Shown: piece after piece, positions 1-5,547 of the stretch
Layout: every line of letters begins with the position of its first letter
How positions within the stretch are numbered: the first letter of the stretch is position 1
Source: Planctomycetaceae bacterium
GTDB lineage: Bacteria; Planctomycetota; Planctomycetia; Planctomycetales; Planctomycetaceae
Assembly (NCBI GenBank): GCA_947463775.1
Contig: CANHVD010000183.1
Coordinates: 1-9,654, forward strand
DNA: 9,654 nt
Direction: 5' to 3'
Program-made: the position numbers and the translations under genes
Notes under the pieces: model-generated
Databases searched by the model: none
What the model was told of the DNA's origin: nothing
Seen by the model: only the letters and a program-made list of their open reading frames with translations

Positions 1-87
1 CGCGATCGCGGGAAAAAGATGACCGCCTGAACCACCGCCGATAAACACCAGTCGAAGTTCGGACAATCCCGAGTCGTCAGCCTTCAC
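1..87 (-). CDS. murG: MurG-like glycosyltransferase, N-terminal fragment (cut by left window edge)
   Basis: Only the first 29 codons are present. Reading minus from a GTG at 87-85, the frame stays open to position 1 and encodes, after a short leader, the glycine-rich loop GGGSGGHLFPAIA. This is the signature of the N-terminal domain of family-28 glycosyltransferases, above all MurG, which transfers GlcNAc to undecaprenyl-PP-MurNAc-pentapeptide (lipid I to lipid II) on the inner face of the membrane. The start is uncertain: GTG at 87 has a GAG four bases upstream, TTG at 66 is possible, and GTG at 48 would leave too few residues before the loop. The start overlaps the last 11 bp of the upstream DUF1444 gene, which suggests translational coupling. 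Other GT28 enzymes, such as glycolipid glucosyltransferases, share this loop, so the identity rests on a short motif. Confidence 0.62.
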   Translation of the reverse strand, partial: MKADDSGLSELRLVFIGGGSGGHLFPAIA

Positions 88-1423
88 AGTACTCACTGAC
101 TCCGTCCGCAGAAACGACCAGCAGTCGTTTTGTCAGCGGATGATGCATGGTGGCAAAGTCCTGATTGACGCGGCTTCGTACCTGATCAATTAAAGCGGCG
201 TCTTTCATGGAGACAGCAATAAAGAAATCACGGTTGGGCACACCCACAATTAATTCCGGTCCAAAGAGATCTCTCAGCCGCCCATGGAATCCGGGGTCCA
301 GAATGCGTGAGCAGTTATAAGCATCAGGTCTGACTGGCATCAACATTCTCGGATGCGCGTCGTCTCCCAGCATCGTCACTTCCAGTGGATTTTCCTCGGC
401 GTACTGCCGCAAGTTGGCGATCGCAAGGTCATGCAGCTCATCCAGCGACAGGTCCCACGTTTCCAGCATTTGCGGCTGAATGAAGCGATAGGAATCATCT
501 TCATCAACAACGTAACCCACCGACAGGCCACCGACCCATGGCATGCGAACACGTTCGTCATTCCTTGAATCTTCCTCCGCCGACAGCATCGGCAGAATAT
601 GGTCGCGAACTTCATGCAGAGCCGGCACCAACTGCTCCGGGCTTAGCTCCTGAAGTCGGACCAGCGTCGTCAAGCCGGGCAGAACAATCCGACGGAACTG
701 CTCCGGCTGCTGCAGATACATACGATAGAAATTGGAAAGGCCGATTTCCGAATGTCCCAGCCGCAACGAGAATCCTCGCGACACAGATGTCTGCAAGAGT
801 GGAAAGTTCTGGCGAGCCAGCTCGATCACCTGTTTCAAAAAGACATCCGGCGGCCACGCTGGTTGCTCAGCAATTTCTAATGTCGCAAGAACTCGTTCAC
901 AGATCAAAATAAAACCGGGATCCAACAATTCACGATCAGGAGACTGCACTGTGGCCACGATCGTCAGGCGACCACTACGAATGGTCCATAGTCGCCACTG
1001 GTATTGCGATCGGCGTCCGAAGACTCGCGACAACCAGCATCCGGTGCGAGGACGCCGTGAGACACCACTCCAGACCTCATTCGTGGATTTGATTTTCAGA
1101 GAAGGCTCCGGATGCAGTGCGGAGACCTGAGGAAACAGGAGGCCGAGATCAGGTGATGGTCGGCGGGTCGCATCGGTTTCTGCGTCGTCCCACCAGGTGA
1201 CCATCGAGAGCACAACGCGAGATGGCGAATCCGTAGCGACAGGCTCAGAGCCACCGTCGGCATTGCGGGATGAAGCAGAGTCTTCGCTGCGCCAACGCAG
1301 CTCAATCAGAGTCTGGTTTTGTCGGACATCGATCTCGTCCGGGCAACGAAACGTGAACCAGTTTGCCGGGCCGCGGCAAAGCCTCCATGAATCATCAAAG
1401 TTTCCGGATCGATAGTCAGACAT
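77..1423 (-). CDS. DUF1444 (YtpQ-family) protein with an extra N-terminal domain
   Basis: The protein has 448 residues from the chosen ATG. Residues about 195-448 match the Bacillus YtpQ/DUF1444 pattern recalled from that family: a YRFI...LETWDLSLDELHDLAIANL segment (312-338), YNCSRIL (369-375), ELIVGVPNRDFFIAVS (390-405) and a terminal LLVVSADG (434-441). The family has no established biochemical role. Residues about 20-185 form a separate module (WFTFRCPDEI near 22-31, LSMVTWWDD 72-80, a YQWRLWTI strand and a C-terminal helix ICERVLATLEI) that looks like the PsbP/Mog1-type fold of DcrB/DUF1795-like proteins; this is a weak inference. The frame is open to an ATG at 1504, but a promoter-like pair lies inside that extension and neither ATG has a clear Shine-Dalgarno, so 1423 is preferred. 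There is no convincing signal peptide, so it is likely cytoplasmic. It overlaps the murG-like start by 11 bp. Confidence 0.9.
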   Translation of the reverse strand: MSDYRSGNFDDSWRLCRGPANWFTFRCPDEIDVRQNQTLIELRWRSEDSASSRNADGGSEPVATDSPSRVVLSMVTWWDDAETDATRRPSPDLGLLFPQVSALHPEPSLKIKSTNEVWSGVSRRPRTGCWLSRVFGRRSQYQWRLWTIRSGRLTIVATVQSPDRELLDPGFILICERVLATLEIAEQPAWPPDVFLKQVIELARQNFPLLQTSVSRGFSLRLGHSEIGLSNFYRMYLQQPEQFRRIVLPGLTTLVRLQELSPEQLVPALHEVRDHILPMLSAEEDSRNDERVRMPWVGGLSVGYVVDEDDSYRFIQPQMLETWDLSLDELHDLAIANLRQYAEENPLEVTMLGDDAHPRMLMPVRPDAYNCSRILDPGFHGRLRDLFGPELIVGVPNRDFFIAVSMKDAALIDQVRSRVNQDFATMHHPLTKRLLVVSADGVSEYCEG

Positions 1424-1461
1424 CGTTACTCGGCCTGAGATTGAGCAACATCCCCACGTGC

Positions 1462-1491
1462 ATTGTAGGCACGCCACCATCGTGACGGCAA
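1462..1491 (-). promoter_or_regulatory. Candidate sigma70-type promoter for the DUF1444-murG unit
   Basis: On the minus strand, TTGCCG (1491-1486) and TACAAT (1467-1462) are separated by 18 bp, matching 4/6 and 5/6 of the -35 and -10 consensus. Transcription would start near 1455, about 30 bases before the ATG at 1423. This supports that ATG over the one at 1504. It is a pattern match only. Confidence 0.4.
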
Positions 1492-1620
1492 TCTTCCGGG
1501 CCATTCAAGACAATTTGGGCAATAGAACCGCGGACGGTCTGGTCCGCCGATCACTTTTTAAAATTCTTCCCGCTGCCGCTCGGGGGCCACTGGCGTTTCC
1601 TAACTGGACAGCGCCATGTT

Positions 1621-1712
1621 GCCCCCTCTCCCCCTGTTTTTTGCGGATTCTGCATGGCGTCACATGGCAGCATTCTCGCAAAAAATTGGGGGAGAGGGCT
1701 GGGGTGAGGGGG
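1621..1712. repeat. Long imperfect hairpin with CCCTCTCCCCC/GGGGGAGAGGG arms (candidate interspersed repeat)
   Basis: CCCTCTCCCCC at 1624-1634 pairs perfectly with GGGGGAGAGGG at 1688-1698. The stem continues after a small mismatch with TTTTTTGCG (1637-1645) against CGCAAAAAA (1677-1685), then becomes imperfect around a loop of about 20 bases. Beyond the right arm follows CTGGGGTGAGGGGG. Read on minus, the right side is CCCCCTCACCCCAG then CCCTCTCCCCC, a motif I recall as a recurrent intergenic repeat in planctomycetes and some other bacteria (recollection, not checked). It sits between the end of yidD and the DUF1444 promoter, so it could also stop or protect the yidD transcript. Confidence 0.6.
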
Positions 1713-1737
1713 CGTTTTTAGCGCGTTGCCTGTCACG

Positions 1738-1790
1738 ATCTCCCCCTCATCCGGCCTATCGGCCACGTTCTCCCCCGAGGGGGAGAAGGG
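1738..1790. repeat. Second GGGGGAG/CTCCCCC inverted repeat block
   Basis: TTCTCCCCC at 1768-1776 and GGGGGAGAA at 1779-1787 form a perfect 9-bp inverted repeat with only two bases between. A further TCTCCCCC at 1739-1746 could pair with the same right arm around an inner GGCC-TATC-GGCC hairpin (1753-1764). The arms echo those of the block at 1621-1712 only 40 bp away, so the two are probably parts of one composite repeat. No coding frame here is credible; the open frames are by-products of the C-rich composition. Confidence 0.55.
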
Positions 1791-1866
1791 ACTTCGTTTC
1801 ACACGAAAAATCATGAGCAGAATATTACTTCGTTGAATCTGAGTCGCCAAACATGGCGATGTCCAG

Positions 1867-2229
1867 TTAAGGCGGATCGTAACCACCCGGGTGCCACGGA
1901 TGACAACGACAGATCCGAGCCGTGCCCTTGCAGAATCCTCGAATCAGCCCAAATTTCTGCACGGACAGAATAAAGTATTGGCTGCAGGAAGGATAGAAGC
2001 GACATCGCCGCCCGAGCCATGGGCTGATTAGATACTGGTACAATTTCACTGCACCAATCGCCAGCAGAGCAGGGCCCTGGAGTAAAACTCGCCACAGATT
2101 TCGGTATGGCGTTGACGTCTCATTCCCGGCCAGAATTGCGTCATCGTTTTCATGAAGGCAGTTCGGGGAACACTGGGTTGCCTCGCTGTGTGCGTCCAGT
2201 TCCGTCTTTGAATCCTGAGCTGCACTCAT
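1867..2229 (-). CDS. yidD: Membrane protein insertion efficiency factor YidD
   Basis: The protein has 120 residues. The family core is complete: an amphipathic segment LLAIGAVKLYQYLISPWLG (55-73), the hallmark CRFYPSCSQY (76-85), and the end RICRCHPWHPGGYDPP (105-120). YidD is a small inner-membrane-associated protein that helps the YidC/Sec insertion pathway and is normally encoded between rnpA and yidC. The ATG overlaps the rnpA stop as ATGA, a strong sign of coupled translation, and there is no other ATG. As a result the protein has about 50 residues before the usual family start, including a CSPNC pair (20-24), and these match nothing I recognise. No yidC follows: downstream is the repeat block and then the DUF1444 promoter. 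Confidence 0.95.
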   Translation of the reverse strand: MSAAQDSKTELDAHSEATQCSPNCLHENDDAILAGNETSTPYRNLWRVLLQGPALLAIGAVKLYQYLISPWLGRRCRFYPSCSQYFILSVQKFGLIRGFCKGTARICRCHPWHPGGYDPP

Positions 2230-2606
2230 GAGCCGCTCTCGGAGTTCCGCTGCAGTCGTCGAGCCAGTCGGGGCACCAGACTCTTGATCGACGCCTTGTA
2301 ATCAACAAGTGCCGAATCATCACGCTGACGTGGAATCAGAATCAGATCAAGCCCGCTCGGAAGTTCGTGCTGAAGTAGTCGAAATGCTTCCTTGAGCCTT
2401 CGTCGCTTCACATTGCGATGCACGGCTGACCCATGCTTACGCGAGACACTGACACCCGCTCGAATGACATTCAAATCGTTGCTGTGAACAAAGATCAGAA
2501 GATGATCGTCGCCGGAACGAACTCCGGAACCATAGACTCGTTCAAAGTCCTGCGCACGCCGAAGATGCATCTGCGGCGTCAGGCGAAAACCGGAATTCTC
2601 TGACAC
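2226..2606 (-). CDS. rnpA: Ribonuclease P protein component
   Basis: The protein has 126 residues. RnpA binds the RNase P RNA and helps it cleave 5' leaders from precursor tRNAs. The family features are present: LRRAQDFERVYGSG (15-28), the basic RNR helix in GVSVSRKHGSAVHRNVKRRR (51-70) continuing LKEAFR (71-76), and the later strand GLDLILIPR (85-93). The start taken is GTG (2606-2604), one base after the stop of the upstream gene. ATG at 2570 is an alternative but would begin after the FRLT segment that normally opens the family. No good Shine-Dalgarno is seen, so translation probably depends on the upstream gene. rpmH (ribosomal protein L34), the usual upstream neighbour, is absent here. 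Confidence 0.95.
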   Translation of the reverse strand: MSENSGFRLTPQMHLRRAQDFERVYGSGVRSGDDHLLIFVHSNDLNVIRAGVSVSRKHGSAVHRNVKRRRLKEAFRLLQHELPSGLDLILIPRQRDDSALVDYKASIKSLVPRLARRLQRNSESGS

Positions 2607-2607
2607 G

Positions 2608-3111
2608 TTATTCTACAGACTCAGATCGAATTTCGAGCTGATCTCTCTGTTTGAACATCATCTGCAGACGTTCCTGAGAGTAAAGACGAATCACGATCTT
2701 CTTGTAGCGCAGGCGCCCCAATTCATCTCGGTCGAGATTCTCTTTAATTTTTGGACTGGCTTTGCCGGCGTAGATGGCGGCAAACGTCTCCGGATCAACA
2801 CCACGACCTTCTTCGAGATCTCGCTCTGCGTTGATCCCGCCTACGGAGGCAGCGAAGTAATTCACACCGTCAAAAGCGGAAGTGCTTTCACCGCTGGCCA
2901 CATATAGGTTGTTGAGTTCTCTGATAGCCTTGCTGACTTTCTTGTAGGCCTTCAAGGCATCTTCTGACAGTTGGCCTTGAGCCGCAGCATCCTGAGCAGC
3001 AGCGTCCTGAGTCGCTTCGATGTGCGACGGCGCGAAACCATTCAGCGTTGCTGTCGCATAGCCCGCAGCGAAGAGAATCAATCCGCTGACCACAGTTTTC
3101 AATCTGCCCAT
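2608..3111 (-). CDS. Hypothetical protein with N-terminal signal or anchor segment, first gene of the rnpA-yidD operon
   Basis: The protein has 167 residues and I do not recognise it. It opens with MGRLKTVVSGLILFAAGYATATLNG, a short basic start plus about 15 hydrophobic residues, so it is exported or anchored in the membrane. Next come an Ala/Gln linker with a doubled DAAAQ (36-45) and a helical LSEDALKAYKKVSKAIRELNNLY (48-70). The middle part has FDGVNYFAASVGGINAERDLEEGRGVDPETFAAIYAG (80-116), and the tail is charged (LRYKKIVIRLYSQERLQMMFKQRDQL). The chosen ATG has GAGGGA seven bases upstream. The frame extends to 3234 without a ribosome site, and the extension overlaps the promoter candidate. 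The gene ends one base before rnpA. It is probably a lineage-specific protein, and its neighbours hint at, but do not prove, a link to membrane biogenesis. Confidence 0.75.
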   Translation of the reverse strand: MGRLKTVVSGLILFAAGYATATLNGFAPSHIEATQDAAAQDAAAQGQLSEDALKAYKKVSKAIRELNNLYVASGESTSAFDGVNYFAASVGGINAERDLEEGRGVDPETFAAIYAGKASPKIKENLDRDELGRLRYKKIVIRLYSQERLQMMFKQRDQLEIRSESVE

Positions 3112-3118
3112 CTCAACG

Positions 3119-3124
3119 TCCCTC
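3119..3124 (-). promoter_or_regulatory. Shine-Dalgarno GAGGGA deciding the start of the gene at 2608-3111
   Basis: GAGGGA on the minus strand lies seven bases before the ATG at 3111. No such site precedes the farther ATG at 3234, so the shorter protein that begins with a signal segment is preferred. Confidence 0.6.
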
Positions 3125-3179
3125 AGGAATCCAGCACTGGTAACAGGTCTTTTGCCTTCGTTCGATTCGGAAAACCGCA

Positions 3180-3208
3180 GATATACGGGACTTGAACGCC
3201 TGTCGCAA
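3180..3208 (-). promoter_or_regulatory. Candidate promoter of the rnpA-yidD operon
   Basis: On the minus strand, TTGCGA (3208-3203) and TATATC (3185-3180) are spaced 17 bp apart, each matching 4/6 of the sigma70 consensus. The predicted transcript starts near 3173, giving a leader of about 60 bases before the ATG at 3111. It lies in the only non-coding gap upstream of the operon. Confidence 0.33.
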
Positions 3209-3266
3209 GCCCCAAACGGGTTTCGTGGGAGCAATCGAGTGCTCTGGAATCATGATGACGGAGCGA

Positions 3267-4424
3267 TCATTCGGACAGCTTTATCCGGCGAACTCGATGA
3301 TTATTGCTATCACCCACATAAAGCCATCCGTCCGGAGACACGTAGACGCCGTGAGGTCGATTTAACCGGCAATTTCGCGCTTCTCCATCCGGTCCGTCCC
3401 CCGGTTTACCGTCTCCAATGACGGTCTCCACAATTCCCGTCCTGGCCCGCAGAACACGCACGGTGTGGCTTTCGGTGTCGGCAAAATACAAATCTCCGGC
3501 CCTGGAAAGGCTTACGCCCTTGGGACCGGCGAGTTGAGCGTCTTTTCCCGGACCGCCATCACCTGAGTAGCCACTTTTCCCGGTGCCTGCCAGATGGTGG
3601 TAGGTACGAGCCATCAGGTCCATTCGAAAGATGGCGTTACCTTCGCGAAGAGCCAGATACAGAGAATGATCACCGTCAAAATCTAATGCCCGAGGACCAT
3701 TGAGCGGAGTTCCGTCAAAAGAAGCCCCGTCAGGAGTTTTTGTTTTCTCACCAGTCCCGGCGAATGTGGAAATCACGCCGGTCGTCGGATCAACCATACG
3801 AACTCGATGGTTCTTGATATCGCAGATGAAGAGCCGATCCGTGTCGTCAAGGGCGATGGAGTGCGGCTGATTCATCTGAGCCTGACTGGCCGGGCCACCG
3901 TCTCCCGAGAATCCAGCGACACCGGTTCCGGCAATCGTGGAGATGATTCCCGTCTTATGATCCACCTTGCGCACGAGGTGGTTCTGCATTTCCACAAAAA
4001 TCATGCTGCCCTGTTTATCAAAGCGCACTTCGTAGGGTTCGTTGAGTTGAGCCTGAGTCGCGGGGCCTCCATCACCGGAATATCCCTTCTTGCCAGTTCC
4101 GGCGACAGTCTTCGCCTCACCAGAAGACAGGTCGATGCGGCGAATCAGGTGTGAACCAACTTCGCAGACATACAGCGCACCGTCGGGGCCATAACTTATT
4201 CCGAACGGCTGAGATGACGGAGTGCTGAGAGCTTTTCCATCCGCACTGCCGGGAACATCCTTTCCGTTTCCGGCGACCGTCATGACATCGCCAATCTCGG
4301 GTCTGCGGTCACCGGCGAGAGCCATACAAGAACGCTCGATCACTCCGATGGCAAGAGCTGTGAGTATCAATGAGCATTGAAGAGAGCATTGAAGAATATT
4401 GGGCGAAGACTGGTCGTTTCGCAT
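3267..4424 (-). CDS. Secreted NHL-repeat six-bladed beta-propeller protein
   Basis: The protein has 385 residues. After a hydrophobic leader ending at MALA|GD (about 34-38), a block of about 57 residues recurs six times. Each block has a loop of type VAGTGxxGYSGDGGPA (starting near 50, 107, 164, 221, 278, 335; the fourth and sixth are degenerate) followed by a blade of type LYxxDxxNHxVRxVD (near 73-100, 129-156, 187-212, 243-270, 300-326, 357-383). This is an NHL propeller, a scaffold for binding proteins, glycans or nucleic acids; no catalytic set is visible. Propellers with this GYSGDGGPA loop are plentiful in planctomycetes and acidobacteria. A GGAAAGAG stretch precedes the ATG. The leader contains a perfect 12-bp tandem duplication. 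It is transcribed toward the rnpA operon but separated by 155 bp that include that operon's own candidate promoter. Confidence 0.92.
   Translation of the reverse strand: MRNDQSSPNILQCSLQCSLILTALAIGVIERSCMALAGDRRPEIGDVMTVAGNGKDVPGSADGKALSTPSSQPFGISYGPDGALYVCEVGSHLIRRIDLSSGEAKTVAGTGKKGYSGDGGPATQAQLNEPYEVRFDKQGSMIFVEMQNHLVRKVDHKTGIISTIAGTGVAGFSGDGGPASQAQMNQPHSIALDDTDRLFICDIKNHRVRMVDPTTGVISTFAGTGEKTKTPDGASFDGTPLNGPRALDFDGDHSLYLALREGNAIFRMDLMARTYHHLAGTGKSGYSGDGGPGKDAQLAGPKGVSLSRAGDLYFADTESHTVRVLRARTGIVETVIGDGKPGDGPDGEARNCRLNRPHGVYVSPDGWLYVGDSNNHRVRRIKLSE
4372..4395 (-). repeat. Perfect 12-bp tandem duplication in the signal-peptide coding region
   Basis: GAGCATTGAAGA (plus-strand sense) occurs at 4372-4383 and again at 4384-4395. 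It encodes a doubled Leu-Gln-Cys-Ser in the leader of the NHL protein. It keeps the frame, so it changes only the length of the hydrophobic segment. Confidence 0.9.
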
Positions 4425-4483
4425 GAGTCATCTCTTTCCTATCAGCAAACACGGATGAGCAAATCAGATGGCTCTTCCCGCCA

Positions 4484-4666
4484 TCACGTTTTCTTCGTGC
4501 GCCTTTCAGATGCAGACTGCGAGTTTTCTTTAGCTCGCCAATGTTTCTGAGCCGCACGACGAAATGCCACCACCAAAGTCATGTGTTCTGTTGCCAGGAG
4601 TTTAGAGTCCAGGCCTGTCAGATGTCGATCGTCTGCGATCTGACCGTGAAACAAGGGTTTAGTCAC
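4484..4666 (-). CDS. Doubtful small ORF, 60 residues
   Basis: A GTG-started frame upstream of, and in the same direction as, the NHL gene. The product is basic and polar, with a possible helix MTLVVAFRRAAQKHWRAKEN (29-48), and I recognise no family. No clear Shine-Dalgarno precedes the GTG. It could be a real small protein, a remnant of a longer gene, or chance. Nothing in its surroundings decides this. Confidence 0.2.
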   Translation of the reverse strand: MTKPLFHGQIADDRHLTGLDSKLLATEHMTLVVAFRRAAQKHWRAKENSQSASERRTKKT

Positions 4667-4719
4667 TTATTTCGGTAGTTGCGGCCGGCCCGCGGCTGTC
4701 CCGGATGTGAGGGACGCAC

Positions 4720-4749
4720 TTGACAACATTGCGGCTCAAAGAGTCCAAT
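4720..4749 (+). promoter_or_regulatory. Candidate promoter for the Cys-module protein
   Basis: A perfect TTGACA (4720-4725) is followed after 18 bp by TCCAAT (4744-4749; 4/6). It predicts a leader of about 105 bases before the ATG at 4862. A second TTGACA at 4796-4801 has no -10 partner at normal spacing. Confidence 0.35.
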
Positions 4750-4861
4750 GCCACCAGCCGTACGATCACTACGCTGGGGACAGAAACTCCAGGCGTTGAC
4801 AGAGACAATCGATGGACGGCGGGCGATGACCCTTTTGACTACGAAAATGGAGCATGTTTTG

Positions 4862-5419
4862 ATGAAATCTCGAATGAGCTGGTTGGCTATTCTGTTGGGT
4901 GTGGTTGCTTCTATACCGTTTGTAAACGCAAACGATGAGAAGAAAGATGCGACTGACAAGCCTGAAAAGGTTGAAGGCGCTGAGGCGAAAGAAAAGGGCG
5001 AAGCCGAATTTAAAGCGACATGTCCAGTCTCTGGCAGTGATGCGAAGAAGGAGAACTCTTCAAAGTATCGCGACAAAGAAACCTATTTCTGCTGCGAGAA
5101 ATGCAAAGCTGCGTTTGATGCAGAACCAGCAAAGTACTCGGCCAAGGCCAACCTGCAGTTGGTTCAGACAAAGCAGTTCCGCCAGACAAAGTGCCCAGTC
5201 TCCGGAAGCAAGGTCAACAAAGAGCAGACGATCAAAGTCTCCGGCGTTAAAGTTGGGTTTTGCTGCGAAAAATGCAAAGGCTCTCTCGAGACGGCCTCCA
5301 AAGATGATCAGCTGACAAAAATCTTCGGCGACGCAGTGTTCACGAATTCTTTCGCCGTGAAGAAAGCTGACGGCGAAAAGAAGCCAAAGAAGGATGAAGC
5401 CTCAGAATCGAGCAAGTAG
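4862..5419 (+). CDS. Secreted protein with two YHS/TRASH-like cysteine modules (probable metal binding)
   Basis: The protein has 185 residues. It has a signal peptide MKSRMSWLAILLGVVASI..VNA|ND (1-23) and a charged Lys/Glu linker. Two copies of a CPVSGS...FCCEKCK unit follow, with Cys54, 77, 78, 81 and Cys111, 134, 135, 138, and then a Lys/Glu-rich tail. The spacing, and the Y(F)FCCEKCKAAFDAEPAKY ending of copy one, match the YHS/TRASH fold, in which Cys residues bind metal ions. The usual YHS opening is replaced by CPVSG, a form recalled from other planctomycete exported proteins. The start is set by GGAG (4849-4852) nine bases before the ATG and by the signal peptide; the upstream frame to 4748 overlaps the promoter candidate. 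Export suggests a periplasmic or surface metal chaperone or sensor, which is inferred. It stands alone and ends in a strong terminator. Confidence 0.87.
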   Translation: MKSRMSWLAILLGVVASIPFVNANDEKKDATDKPEKVEGAEAKEKGEAEFKATCPVSGSDAKKENSSKYRDKETYFCCEKCKAAFDAEPAKYSAKANLQLVQTKQFRQTKCPVSGSKVNKEQTIKVSGVKVGFCCEKCKGSLETASKDDQLTKIFGDAVFTNSFAVKKADGEKKPKKDEASESSK

Positions 5420-5483
5420 CTTCAGACTTCGCTAGTTCTGCAGGGCATTTTGCAGAGACGCGCGGCAACAACGACAACACCAG

Positions 5484-5525
5484 AGATCTCGGACGCATGC
5501 AGATGCGTCGCGAGATCTTTTTTTT
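5484..5525 (+). terminator. Intrinsic (rho-independent) terminator after the Cys-module gene
   Basis: AGATCTCGG-ACGCAT (5484-5498) pairs with ATGCGTC-CGAGATCT (5503-5518) as a 15-bp stem with one bulged G (5510) and a GCAG loop (5499-5502). It is followed by eight T (5518-5525). It is a textbook terminator 65 bp after the stop at 5419. The minus-strand side lacks a T-run, so it would not obviously stop the converging gene. Confidence 0.93.
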
Positions 5526-5547
5526 ACCAGGCGTCACTCCTTGCGGA

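Larger units (their letters stand above)
4425..4861. other. 437-bp intergenic region without a convincing gene
   Basis: This region separates the NHL gene (minus) from the Cys-module gene (plus). It holds a doubtful 60-codon minus frame (4484-4666), a small GTCCC/GGGAC foldback (4698-4702 with 4711-4715), a GGCCGGCC palindrome near 4683-4690 and a candidate plus-strand promoter (4720-4749). I see no tRNA or known riboswitch motif. Confidence 0.6.

Noticed and set aside
353..1415. Several plus-strand frames of 70-130 residues
   Set aside because: They lie antisense to the well-supported DUF1444 gene, have no recognisable motifs, and overlap one another in different frames.
1551..1886. Minus-strand 111-residue frame across the repeat block, and a plus-strand frame at 1616-1816
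   Set aside because: Their content comes from the C-rich inverted repeats; they have no family match, and the minus frame runs into yidD out of frame.
4796..4824. Second TTGACA as a promoter
   Set aside because: The position 17 bp downstream reads GCGGGC, unlike any -10 element.
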